This document shows positions 33,056 through 43,882 of a stretch of DNA of 64,000 bases, piece by piece. The stretch is from contig NC_133476.1 of NCBI RefSeq assembly GCF_025370935.1, positions 13,337,411 through 13,401,410 of the forward strand, written 5' to 3'. A program made the position numbers and the translations under genes. The stretch comes from Choristoneura fumiferana. Lineage: Eukaryota; Arthropoda; Insecta; Lepidoptera; Tortricidae. Each line of letters begins with the position of its first letter. Positions within the stretch are counted from its first letter, which is position 1. The notes beneath the pieces were generated by a model. It ran no database searches, was not told where the DNA came from, and worked only from the letters and a program-made list of their open reading frames with translations.

Positions 33056-33445
33056 TGTTTTATTTGTTAACAATTTCATTATAATTAAAAAATATACATT
33101 TTTATTTTTTAGTAAAACATGCTTCCTAGTAACACAGTCACAAAAGGTGGTTAAAATAAGTGACATCATTGATTGCAAGAGACTAATTTGTCTCGAATGT
33201 TCGAAAAATGGTTGTTTTGAGGGTTTCCAATTTTATAAAAATAAAATGTTCCTGTAAAATTAAATCAGTTAAATAACTTGGTTGATCATTCAATTCGATG
33301 AAACTTTAATAATAATCTTTATATTATGTTCCTATATTTTGAGATCTCATGTCCCCTTCGGGTAAGTAATTTTATAGTAAAGATAGGAGAAGTACTGAAA
33401 TGTGTTAAGTTTATGAAAAAATCTATTGATTTATTTTGTAATGTT

Positions 33446-33606
33446 TCATCATCATCATCATGTCAGCCGAAAGACGTCCACTGCTGGACATAGGCCTCCC
33501 CCAAGGCTCTCCACTCAGACCGGTCTTGTGCTTTCCGCATCCACCGCGATCCGGCGATCTTAACCAAGTCGTCGCTCCATCTTGTTGGAGGCCTACCGAC
33601 AGCTCG
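33446..33606 (-). pseudogene. RTE-type LINE, C-terminal ORF fragment with (CAT)n tail
   Basis: On the - strand 33606-33463 reads 47 codons without interruption to TGA: RAVGRPPTRWSDDLVKIAG, then SRWMRKAQDRSEWRALGEAY and VQQWTSFG. This is the conserved C terminus of RTE-clade LINEs as I recognise it. ATGATGATG-type repeats (33446-33460) follow the stop. A different subfamily from the pieces at 26341 and 27296. Everything upstream is missing. Confidence 0.85.
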
Positions 33607-33714
33607 TAATGTTTATTGCAAATAAATATCATAGACTGTTACAACTTTATTTATTACTTTTTTAATAAATTTAAACTAAATTTCTATAATGATTGCATAT
33701 CCTTTAAAACTAGT

Positions 33715-33742
33715 GGTCTCCTAGACCGCTCATAGGTGGTTG
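33715..33742 (+). repeat. 28-nt dyad motif, copy 4
   Basis: GGTCTCCTAGACCG, CT, CATAGGTGGTTG. A half copy (ACGTAGGTAGTT, without the dyad) follows near 33755-33766. Confidence 0.75.
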
Positions 33743-33775
33743 TGTTTCTGAAACAGGACGTAGGTAGTTAAGGGT

Positions 33776-34106
33776 TAAACCCGTGAAATACTTGTTATTG
33801 AGTAGTACCTAATTCCGGTGGTCAACTGTGGTCTTCACTTGTCTTTATCATTAGTTCCATTTCATCAAATGATGATGTTCAAGAGCAAATGCACGAGTCA
33901 CTACTAAATATATCCAAATTACCATAGGTGTCTCTACAATATTTGAAGAGTTCCCTCGATTTCCTTAGGATCCAGTCATCAGATCCTGATTTTGTGCCTA
34001 TGGGACTTTTAGATATAATTAGATATACTTAATTAGAATTCCTATATAACCGAATAAAAAATATTTTCTCAAATCGGTTCATAAATGACGGAGTTCTGAG
34101 GTAACA
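33776..34106 (-). repeat. Dispersed repeat family A, reversed copy
   Basis: Reverse complement of the 10951-11515 arrangement: AACCCGTGAAATACTTG, GTCAACTGTGGTC, TCCCTCGATTTCCTTAGGAT and TTCTGAGGTAACA at the end. It lacks the 97-bp insertion found at 11231. Confidence 0.75.
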
Positions 34107-34935
34107 GCCAAAAAAATACAACCGAATTGATAACCTCCTTTTCCTTTAAGTCGCTTAAAAAACAAGCTGTCCTTATCAATAATTATATGACACGTCATTG
34201 AAACGTTAGATATAAGAAGTGATACGTCTGAACGCCATCTGACGGTGCATCACGCGAGCCAACTAATCCCTGCTTTGTTTCTGAATTTTGACCAATCAAC
34301 AAGAACGTCTATTTGCTACCTTGAAATAGATTCGTATTAGAATCATAAGTCGTTTTGGTTTTAGGTATGGCCACTTTTCGTGTGGAATTTGTTCTGAATT
34401 ACACTTCCTGACTTATTATTTTACGGAGCATTGCTTAAAACTTACAAATTTAACGACAACTTGTAAAAAACAAGTTCAAAGTTATACGACCTGGGTCTTT
34501 TTTTAGTACCGACAATACAATACCCTGCCTAGTTTTTATACTAGTTCTTCGGAATGATAATATAATTTACGAAATATAAAATCTTATAGCACCTCTTATA
34601 TGTTGTGGATTATTGTTTAACGAAGCCTTAGATTCAGTTATGCCACATCATTTAGTGCAGCATATTTTTTTCCATAGAAACACATCGCACATTTCAGAAT
34701 GAATGAATGCACAAAACTGAACCGCAATTCATCTGGCAATAACTCGGTAACGACCACGCGAGTTAATTTCCGCGAGTTGCGTCCATTCATCATTTCATAT
34801 AGGTACCTACCCACCGTGCTCCGATGAAATAATTATAATTTAGAACGCAGATTGCTCACCAGTGGTGGGTTTATTGAATTAATTGGATTCTTAATTTAAA
34901 GCTTTATTTATTGAATCATACTCTTGCACGAGCCT
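34107..34935. other. No gene recognised
   Basis: AT-rich; no convincing open frame or repeat. Confidence 0.5.
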
Positions 34936-35150
34936 AGCCCCAAACTGAGCAAAGCTTTTACTATGGGTGCTAGACAACGGATAGACGTACATAATACATA
35001 AATATATACTTAGTTACATACAAACATCCCAGACTCAAGTACAAACATTCGTATTCATTCATCATACAAATATTTGGCCGTCACGGGGATCGAACCCGCA
35101 ACCGTTAGCTTCGTAGTCAGGGTCACTAACAACTTAGCTATCCGGTCGTC
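34936..35150 (-). repeat. tRNA-derived SINE S2, reversed copy
   Basis: On the - strand it starts GACGACCGGATAGCTAAG (A-box region), has CGGTTGCGGGTTCGATCCCC (B box) and continues GACGGCCAAATATTTGTATG to CAAAGTTTGGGGCT-like ends. Matches 61212-61489. The anticodon-arm region reads CTGACTACGAAGCTAACGG. Not a functional tRNA. Confidence 0.85.
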
Positions 35151-35958
35151 TATACTTAAAACTGGAATTCAAGACCAAAAAATCTACGACAATGTTGCCA
35201 CTGAAATAAAATGTGTGTACAATAGTACATTCCTTTTTTTTTAAACACACGATAGAATATTCTTTTTATTTGTAATTTCAATTCTATAATTTAAAGAAGT
35301 AATTTTGTTTACTTACTTTTACATAAATACTAGACGCCTGAATAAAAACTTAAACATTTAGTAATTTTTGGTTGAAAAACTGGTGTTGTGCTTGTAATTC
35401 TTCAGGTATTCATAACATTTGGTGCAATAATTTACAATTAAGATAAAGTATAAAAGGATAAAGTAAGTTGTAGTTTAGGTCTTAGTTTGTAGGTTATATT
35501 ATAAGTTTAGGTTAATTTTATTTTGTTTTAATATTTAATTCGTTTCAGTTTATATTTAAAATAATAATTTGACATTAAATTAATTTGGAATTTGGATAAG
35601 GATTAATAGAAAGGTATGGATAACATAGTCTGATTTTAGTCATCATTTCTGTAAACTTGTGATGTTTAAATATAATTTAATAATATTAAGATAAAATCAA
35701 ACTAATATTTGATTTAATTTTTTACATACATTTAGCTAATCAACAAAACTGCAGAGTAATAGTGTGTAGCGCGCTTTATGGGGTTTATGGTGGCGAAATA
35801 TGGTGGTTAAAACTGTTAAAAAAATATTTCATTTAACCTTTTCAAATTCCTTTCCTGTGATAAATCACAGGTTGTGCAATTTAATTTAATCAGGTGTTTG
35901 TACAATTTAATTTAATCAGATACGCACTTAATATAAAAAAGTCTGAAAAAAATCTAAT
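35151..35958. other. No gene recognised
   Basis: AT-rich. CAATTTAATTTAATCAG occurs twice in tandem at about 35877-35920. Confidence 0.5.
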
Positions 35959-36089
35959 AAGGTAAACGTACTAGTGCTCTTCACTGTTCCGATAGTTGTC
36001 ATTTTTAATTTTATATCATTAGCAATATAGTTGACAGAAGGGTGTCATCTATTGGGCATTAGCGTGTCGAGCACTCGAACGTTTACCTT
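35959..36089. repeat. MITE with AAGGTAAACGT ends, copy 1
   Basis: AAGGTAAACGTACTAGTGCTC at the left is the inverted match of GAGCACTCGAACGTTTACCTT at the right; length 131 bp. The core contains GGGTGTCATCTATTGGGCAT. The second copy is 54194-54323. Confidence 0.85.
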
Positions 36090-38033
36090 GTTTAGTTTTC
36101 AATTCATAATCTTTGCACTAGGTACAAGAAAGTTAAAGACGTTAATTATGTCGTTCGTCTGATGTAAGATTATTTTTTAAATTGTGTCACTTTTATTTTT
36201 GTTGTTTTTTGTATTTATTTTCTCTAAAATTCTAGGATACAGCCAAGTATTCAATCTTTATATTTTTAAGTCACGTGTCACAATAGTTTAGGTAATATGT
36301 AACTTGATTATGATAACAAGAAAAAATTAATTACTTAGCAATTTTTGTTCAAGTTAACAGAAAATAGGAAAAATATAGTAAGTCAGTGCCTATCTAGGTT
36401 GTCCTGAAAATAAAAAGATCTTTTGTAACGCGATACGTGCGTGTACTTACAGTTTAATTTAGCGGTCCACGTCCACGTGAATTTGCGTAATTTCGCTTCT
36501 CACCCGAACAAGTGCCGTCGACAGCCTGAAGATGTAATATGACGCGAGACACCCTGTGTGAATAAAATTTACAACTGCTCAAGTTCTATACTTACTACCT
36601 TTATGAATAATTTAATTCCTTATTTATAATGTTTACTTTTAACATAATGGATATTAATTGACTGTGATGGTGCCTTTTAAATGGACCAAAAGTTTTAATG
36701 GAGTAATTTAACTCCTCGGAAAGTGGAAAGCTTAGATACCTTGAGGTAATCATCCGTGAGAGTGCTCGGAAAAGTTTGTTTTTTAAGGAAATAAATTTGA
36801 ATACGTCGAGTTGTCAAAGCAACCGAGTCCGAGTTTGTTGTAACGAATTTTTAATAGCTGCTAATGCGGCAGCTCGTATCAAAGAAGGGAACGCTAGCAG
36901 GTGGACTTGTGCATAACTGAGCTGAACGAGTACGTGCCTATAGCTGCAGCGGTGTTAGGTTTCAGTCTGCGGTCGAGTGGCGGGGCGCCGAGCTTGCAAT
37001 CTGTATGACAGCTTCACTGCTTCTAGTTAGAGCCGCTCACGTCTGTTTACTACCTTTACTACTGTTATTTCTCTAAAAGTGAAAGCAATTAAACCACCGG
37101 ATATTGAATATTTTGACGTTGCTTTTCCGTTTAAATTTTCGGTACTTACAGTCAAGTGAAAAAATATGTACCTATCGAATCACTCAAAAATATATTATCA
37201 CGGCCTTATTACGTTGAAATAAGAGTCTGTGGTACATATTTTTGAAGGGATAGATAAGTCCAATAATTAAACTTTTCTTTCTTTCTTTCTTTCTTTCTTT
37301 CTCTCCATATTATTGCACTCGACTGTACAATACCCATTCAAAATATAGTTTATATTTATCTAGGAATAATTACTGAAATATTTACAACATTACTGACTGA
37401 CAAGAACGATATGATTTATTTATAGTATTTTATAGGTAATAAGCGCGGAGCATTTCAGAAGACCAAAAAAATATGCGCCAGCCTCGCGTCAGCTTGTTCA
37501 ATAACATCGTAGAATAAGCGAATTTCTATGATGGAACGGCGCGGGTGCTCCTTAGCCCCGTCGGGCTCAGAGTTCACGCTCACGCATCACGGGGCAATTC
37601 GCCGGAAAAGGATTTCCTTTCTAAAAGTCGTGTCTAAAATAACTGCTCTCATTCTGGAACGTGTGTGTAAATGGCAGCTTTTTGCACTTATACGAAAAGA
37701 CCCCAATCAATTCGAATATTTCTTATCAAAGTACGCTGTTAACGCTGTTGTTATGACTGGAATTACACCGTTTTATTAATAGCAAATTAAATATTATGTA
37801 CCTCGAAGCGCTTTCAGGAAGTAACAACTTGGGCAGCAGTAAACTGAAATTAGTTGTTTTTTGCTGCAAGATGCAACAATCGAAGTATCGTGTACTTATC
37901 TAAAACTTTCAGTCAGTTAAGTACTGGGATGGGATAGCCCAATGGAATTCTATAGCATTTTTTTCTATCTCCTAAAAATCGTCATGAAAACTATTTAAAA
38001 ATCTTCTTTCATCAATAAGAAAGATAACTCTGG
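36090..38033. other. No clear gene; GC islet and a (TTTC)n microsatellite
   Basis: 36930-37015 is GC-rich and contains TTTCAGTCTGCGGTCGAG, loosely like an insect initiator, but no other promoter element is convincing. (CTTT)n runs at 37272-37302. The open frame 37528-37779 (+, 83 codons) starts in a GC-richer patch but has no recognisable domain. Confidence 0.35.
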
Positions 38034-38128
38034 TATAGGTAGAGTAATTCACGATGGTTTTTATTACAATGTCATTAATGTCTAATTTTTACAAAATCAC
38101 GCATCTTCGTGGATGGCACTAGGTATGT
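38034..38128. repeat. CATTCACGATG short repeat, copy 3
   Basis: TATAGGTAGAGTAATTCACG to TGGCACTAGGTATG. Slightly shorter than the copies at 2923 and 28100. Confidence 0.75.
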
Positions 38129-38702
38129 ATATAATAAAGCCACCAGCAGCAACAGTATTTTATGTAATTAATTTCAAATTAAGTGGATCCACGGGATTGA
38201 AAGTTATGGAGGGTGCCGCGCGTCGGAAACGGTGCCTTCCGCCGACGCGACACCGGACGCACACCGCTGCCTCTTATTTATCGCAGATCGGCGAAACTAC
38301 CGGCAACTTAATTTACCGCTACTGCGGATACGCGACTAACTTAAGTTACATACAAGGTTTTGAATTAAATAGAGATGAATGTTCTTAATTCTTAACATTG
38401 GACAACTAAAGTCCCTGAAGGTTTTGATTGTGTTGTATAGGAGAGCACTAGCGCAGTCTCTACATGCTGAAGTTGCGTTTACTTTTTATTATTTTTTACC
38501 CATTGAGTGCTAATACGTTCTTATATTGCGTAGGTTGTAGATAATGATCAACGCGAACTTCGAAATATTATATAAGACATCTTTTAAGAGGCAATCTGAG
38601 TTATTTGCCACCTTATACGGAAATTTGGTATGTAGATAGCTGGACGGGTGACATTTATTTGGCGTATTTTTTATTTAAACAAAAAAATTCCGTAAAACCT
38701 AT
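38129..38702. other. No clear gene; GC-rich patch at 38190-38330
   Basis: The patch lies in the open frame 38113-38388 (+), has no recognised domain and includes a short GCGTCGG/CCGACGC inverted repeat. Possible unannotated exon or repeat; undecided. Confidence 0.35.
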
Positions 38703-38802
38703 ATCGAATGCCGTGCACGGAATGCCGAGGACCTGGATTCGATTCCCAGCGCTGGTCTTATTTTTCTGGTTTTTCTGTGCATCTATATTTCAGTTTGTAT
38801 TT
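38703..38802 (+). repeat. SINE S1, 5'-truncated copy
   Basis: Has the B-box end of the tRNA-like part (CCTGGATTCGATTCCCAG) and the CTGGTTTTTCTGTGCATC tail, but no A box. It sits between ATATCGA and TCGATAT at the edge of the next element. Confidence 0.75.
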
Positions 38803-39735
38803 TCGATATAGATTTCGCATAATTTATTTACACCGCATTTTAAACTTGCAGAAATTTAGTTCGGCATAATTCTTTCTAAGCCGAATGATTGTTTATATTA
38901 GCATAATATTAACATAGCTGAATTTTAATATGCATAATATTGTTTAGCATATATGTAATTTAACCGAATTTTAATAGCTCGCAATCCAGTCCAAATCTAT
39001 GTCTACTGGGTACTATTTCTTGATCAGTATAATGATAAATATAAAAACGGTAAATGTTAAAACAATATAATCATGATTAGACAAATAGTTTATCAGGTTA
39101 GTTTAAGGTATTTGTAACGGAACGAACAGCCACCAATAAAAGAGGCACGGTCATAAATAGGAGAGACGGGCTGGCGAAGCTTCTTGCAGGGGACTCGGGG
39201 GCCGGAGCTCCCCGCATTAAAAAACAAATATAATCTATCCTCTTTTAACCTGTATAGGTTTGTTAGAAGTCCCTCAGATTAAAAATAGAAGCCTCGCGAA
39301 GCGGGGATTCGTCGACTTTGTCATAGTCATGTCCCCGCATTATAAAAATACTACCACCCACTAGTTACTTGTTTCCAGAGAAGTAGATTGGATTAGGTTA
39401 GTAAGCCTAGGTAATAAAAAACAGAGCAAAGTTAAGGAAAACCATCGTTTCTGTTGTAATATTAAAGGATACTCAATTTTATTATATCGGAAAATTACAT
39501 ATGCAAAAGTAACTTTCTGCGTAACTAATTTATGCGAAAGTAATTTTCTACCTAAACAACATTCGGAATTCGCAAATTATGCATAAAGCCCATTCGTTTT
39601 ACATTGGTTGGGTATGTATATAATTTAATGTTGTGTATATAATTATGCGAAAACAGTTTCGGCACAAATACTATTATGCGTAAGCAGATTATGCAAAATA
39701 GAATTATGACATTCATGACATAAAAAAAAATGCGT
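38803..39735 (+). repeat. TTATGCG-rich dispersed element, forward copy
   Basis: Both ends are crowded with TTTCGCATAATT or ATTATGCGAAA words (38811-38960 and 39475-39715). The middle has TTTGTAACGGAACGAACAG, CCACCAATAAAAGAGGCAC and ATTAAAAATAGAAGCC. A reversed partial copy is at 52710-53245. No ORF, no clear TIR or target duplication; class unknown. Confidence 0.6.
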
Positions 39736-39751
39736 AAACAAGGGGAACCTA

Positions 39752-40447
39752 GCTGGACATCTGGAATAAAACATAGGTTACTTTTATCCCGCTATTACCA
39801 CGAGATAGGGATAAAATCTCGAAATAACAACCGCTTTGCATGCTTGCTTGCATTATTGCTTGCACCTTTGGGAGTATGCGTGGTTGATTTGTTGTCTGCA
39901 TGTTTGCTTGCATTCTGACTTGCATGCTGCTTGCATGCTTGCTTGCGTGCTTGCGTGCATGCTTAGAATGCAGCCTTGAATGCATGCTTACTTGCACTAT
40001 TTCTTAGACATTTAGGAGTATGCTTACTTGACCTGTTGTTTGCATGCCTGCTTGCATTTTGGCTTGCATGCTTGCATGCATGTTTGCCTATATGCTTGCT
40101 TGCATGCTTGCTTACATGCTCTTCTTGCTTGATTGCTTGCTTCTTTGAAATGTTTATGGTTCACACGAGCGAAGGATGCTCACTTGCAAGCTTGCTTAGA
40201 TGTCTGCTTGCATGCTTGCTTGCATGCTAACTTGAAAGCTTGCTTAGATGTCTGCTTGCATGCTTGCTTGCATGCTAACTTGCATGATTGCTTACATGCT
40301 TGCGTGCATGCTTGCTTGCATGCTTGAATGCAGCCTTGAATGCATCCTTGCTTGCACTATTTCTTGCATAATTACATGCTTGCTTAATTTCTTGCTTCTT
40401 TGAAATGTTTATGGTTTACGCAAGCGAAACTGAGGGTAAAAGCTAGT
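39752..40447 (+). repeat. Helitron-like non-autonomous element filled with a GCATGC minisatellite
   Basis: The left part has GGTTACTTTTATCCCGCTAT, the right end is GAGGGTAAAAGCTAGT (40432-40447). From memory these flank lepidopteran Helitron-like elements that finish in CTAGT. Between them, 39836-40400 is a complex array of TTGCTTGCATGC-type units with higher-order copies of 48 bp (starting 40188 and 40236) and longer ones of about 150 and 265 bp. Translated frames give meaningless Leu/Ala/Cys/His repeats. Confidence 0.65.
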
Positions 40448-40602
40448 AATTAATAAAATAAACTTATTTAAATAAAATTTTACCTCTTTCAAAGTGAATA
40501 TAAAAAACAGTTGATCACATCGAGAAGAAGGTTCTTGCGGGTCTTTCGAAGCTTAGGATTACGAATACGTAGTACCTATTGCGTAGAATATAGGTAGGTA
40601 CC

Positions 40603-41261
40603 GGGTGGGCCCTGTGACAGGAGCAAAAATTAAATCACAGGTTCTGCTACTTAAATGGAACTACTTTAGTTCTGCAAGTTTCAAATATTAAGTAATTTTG
40701 TCATTAAGTTTATTCCAACCAAATTAAATAGTATTTTCAATGTACGGCATCCAATAGCCTAAATGACATCGCCTGTCACGTAACAAAATGACCGATTTCG
40801 CAATACATTGCTTGTCTAATTAAACTTTAAACTATAATAAAATTCATACACAGGGAGCTCAGCAATAGGTTAAGGAAGGCAACAGGCAACCCTCGCTCCG
40901 GCAGCTTTCTCGCGTGCATGCTTGCTTGCATGCTTGCTTGCACTATTTCTTGTATAATTACATGCTTGCTTAATTTCTTGCTTCTTCAAGAATCTCAATC
41001 GCAGTTCAACTCGGAAATGCTGCCTGCGTGATGGGCACCATGCCAAGAGGCCCACCTCTCTTTTTTAATTAAAGTTTTAGTTTTAGTTATTTTAATTTAA
41101 TAGTAGTTTTAGTCCTATGGATATTTTGTATTTTCTTAATATTTTCTTAATAAATAAATAGATATAATACAAGTTATTTTCAAAAGTTGTAGAAATAAAT
41201 TAGCTTAAGATGAAAAGTGGAAGCTGTGGTTTAATTTTTTGCTCCTGTGACAGGGCCCACC
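40603..41261. repeat. TIR element (GGGTGGGCCCTGTGACAGG ends) with a nested LINE fragment
   Basis: GGGTGGGCCCTGTGACAGG plus AGCAAAAATTAAA at the left is mirrored at 41230-41261. The core words CAATGTACGGCATCC and CATCGCCTGTCACG recur in the 61841-62171 element. About 40855-41200 is foreign: a LINE-like 3' part (GGGCACCATGCCAAGAGGCC then T/A-rich untranslated sequence) which itself holds a 74-bp piece of the neighbouring GCATGC satellite (40913-40986). Confidence 0.7.
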
Positions 41262-42084
41262 TTTTATGGCACCCATGGGTAATTTTTGTAATTGGTGCCG
41301 GCTACACAATATCACGGATACGTAATATTAATGAAGACAGGCATCGTTTAGTAAATAGTTGTGGTTGGTGCCAAAATATACGAATAATATTACGAATATG
41401 CAGTATTGCGTAGAATGGCATCCATGGGTATTTTTTTCTAATTGGTGCCAGTGTCAGCTACGCAATAATGCGCACAAGACTATTTGTCGTCGTCTAAGTA
41501 TCAGACCTCGTAGCTCCAAGAACCTTGTAACTCTTTTCAAGAAAATCGGAAATATTTTTTATACAATTGTCCCAACTTTGTTTTTAAATACTACTACCTA
41601 ATAGTTTTAATAAGTGTATATATTAATATATAAAACCAAAACACAAACCTTAATACAAAATTTCTGTTGGTGATGTTCTTTGTGCCCCTGTAAAATCTGA
41701 TAGAGTTCAACTTTAGCCGTCGTTGTATGAAGGCTACCGATTTCAATTAGATCCTTACCTTCGGCATTCAATGAGTTAATTAGTAAGATAAGAGAGAATT
41801 ATTTCAGTAAAAATAAATTAGAAAAAAAATATCATTGCATAATATTTTAGGCAAAACAATTTCAAATGCACCACTTCCTATCCAGCACTTTGACATGCCA
41901 ACCACATTGATATGCCGGCCTGATGTTTTTAAACAATCCATTTTTTCTTCTTTCTTTTAATTATTGTTCGTGTAATTTATTTATTTCTTGGTTTGTTATA
42001 GTTATTATTATTATTTTTTCTCTTAAGTTTATTTGTGTATGTATAGATAAGTGGTTTATTTATTTATTATATTTGTGTATCGTT
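41262..42084. other. No gene recognised
   Basis: AT-rich. TTGGTGCC occurs three times in 41290-41455 near CCATGGGTAATTTT/CCATGGGTATTTTT, a short local duplication. No domain in the overlapping open frames. Confidence 0.45.
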
Positions 42085-42332
42085 CCGTGAGTCACAGACG
42101 GTTCTGGCAGAAAATCAGCGCTGCAGGCGTTTAACGCTTCAGCATAATGCTGAGTCAGCGACCGTTTCACTTTCGCGGGGACACACAACATTGTGTATAT
42201 TGTATTTAATATTTTCATGTGTTTTTCTGTAATTTTTTAGTTTTTATTTTTTTTGTGTTAATTTTGCTGTATATGTGTGTCTTCTGTGTAAGTGAATAAA
42301 TGTCTTCTTTCTTTCTTTCTTTCTTTCTTTCA
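42085..42332 (+). repeat. LINE 3' end with GCATAATGC hairpin and (TTTC)n tail, copy 1
   Basis: AACGCTTCAGCATAATGCTG, then T-rich untranslated sequence, GTGAATAAATGTCTTC and a TTTC tail. The same order is found at 48905-49048. 5'-truncated non-LTR element. Confidence 0.65.
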
Positions 42333-42750
42333 AATGTAGTTCAAATATCCACATTCAATGTAAAACTTAAAAATACCTTACAAACCAAAGGAGCCAAATA
42401 TTAAACGAGTGACAAATAGATCAAGGATTCTTTTGGTCCCGTTAGAAATATCGAGTTATCGAGCGAAAGTGTTTTATATTCAACACCAAATGCCATTCGG
42501 CCGTGCAGTATTGATTCTCAATATCCGTTTGAATAACGCTTCGTGTTTTATTGCTTTTCATTTGGGCCTTTGTTACGGAACGAGCCTTTTTTTCTGAAGC
42601 CATTAAACTAAACTAAGTATAGACCGCCGGTAAAAAATAGATATACTTACTTATACTTAATAAGTGAGAAAAGTTTTTCCATGTCAAAGTCTCTATGACA
42701 TTGGCATAAGATTAATTTTGATTTGGCCTGTGTAAAAACTTTTTCCACTA
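42333..42750. other. No gene recognised
   Basis: The 62-codon frame at 42409-42597 has no recognisable domain. Confidence 0.5.
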
Positions 42751-43030
42751 CATTTTTTTTATTCGACTGGATGGCAAACGAGCAAGTGGGTCTCCTGATG
42801 GTAAGAGATCACCACCGCCCATAAACATCTGCAACACCAGGAGTATTACGGATGCGTTGCCAACCTAGAGGCTTAAGGTGGGATACCTCAAGTGCCAGTC
42901 ATTTCACCGGCTGTCCTACTCTCCACGCCGAAACACAACAGTGCAAGCACTGCTGCTTCACGGCAGGATTAGCGAGCAAGATGGTGGTAGCAATCCGGGC
43001 GGACCTTGCACAAGGTCCTACCACCTGCAA
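42751..43030 (+). repeat. TTATTCGACTGGATGGC repeat, long copy
   Basis: Runs from TTTTATTCGACTGG through GATGCGTTGCCAACCTAGAG, CACCGGCTGTCCTACTCTCC and GCAGGATTAGCGAGCAAGAT to GGTCCTACCACCTGCAA. The closest match is 57183-57457. The open frames on both strands here are repeat sequence, not host genes. Confidence 0.9.
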
Positions 43031-43794
43031 TGAGATAACACGCAATTCAGGGTTTGGAAGTAGGTAGGTAATCGTCATTGTAAGTAGCACAGCAGGGCAC
43101 CTATTTCTAGGATACGCGTAATAAGTTAAGTTTAATTATGTATAGTGCGGAATTTTACAAGAGAAATATGTTATTTTTACATAAGTTTTTTTTTAATTTT
43201 AAATTTTCAATGCAAGTTTTTTTTGCTCCCTGCTTGCACTGTCCTCCAACTTAAATACTTTTACCACATTAACACGTTGAGTGCGAAACCAGGTCTGAAA
43301 CACCTTGTCTACGTCTCGCTTACAGTGCGACCACGTGCGACTAAGAAAAGTATAGACCTCTCTGCCGTGCGAAAGGCATAACTTCAATTTTGTTCGGTGT
43401 AGTAAAGAGATGGATATCTAAGATGTGTTATTAAAATAGAGTCCAGTGATGTGCCTAACTTAAATACCACATTTTTTTAAACGTGGTACCGCACAGAAAA
43501 AAAAAAATTTCATCACAGTGCGAAACCAGTTCGAATGTGACTCGTAATCCGCGCACTTTGTACCGCACCCCGTGCTAGCTTCGCGCATGTTGGATCGCAT
43601 TCGAGAGGAAGTACGCGTCGACATGGCGTCAAGACGACGAAAAGGCTCCGTAAAAAAATAACCAGAGATATAAACATCATTTTGTAAAAGGTGTCAAGAA
43701 GAGAAATTGTGTCGGATGCTGTGAAAAACTCAGACCTTTTTAACAAGTCCCAAGCTGACAGAAAACTCAAAAAAAATATTACCGATATGTAGTT
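43031..43794. other. No gene recognised
   Basis: Two patches share AGTGCGAAACCAG (43278 and 43518). Short open frames only; no domain. Confidence 0.45.
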
Positions 43795-43882
43795 TGAGTC
43801 CTGGAGAAGGACATAGGATAGTTTTTATCCCGGAAAATTGCATTGCAATTCCGCGCGCGACGAGTCGCGGGTAACGGCTAGT
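43795..43882 (+). repeat. Helitron-like 3' end (ends CTAGT)
   Basis: GGAGAAGGACATAGGATAGT, TTTTATCCCGGAAAATT and a GC-rich GACGAGTCGCGGGTAACGG that ends in CTAGTA. From memory the arrangement is typical of non-autonomous Helitron-like elements in Lepidoptera. The 5' part is missing. Confidence 0.55.

Noticed and set aside
36955..37015. Insect core promoter (TCAGTC initiator with a downstream element)
   Set aside because: The initiator word is short, the downstream positions fit only partly, and no gene follows; left as a GC-rich patch.
39749..40327. Leu/Ala/Cys/His-rich repeated proteins predicted on both strands
   Set aside because: Direct translation of the GCATGC minisatellite; open only because the repeat unit lacks stop codons.
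42852..43090. Cysteine-containing 60-70-codon frames (also near 57277-57536)
   Set aside because: They lie wholly within copies of the dispersed TTATTCGACTGG repeat.
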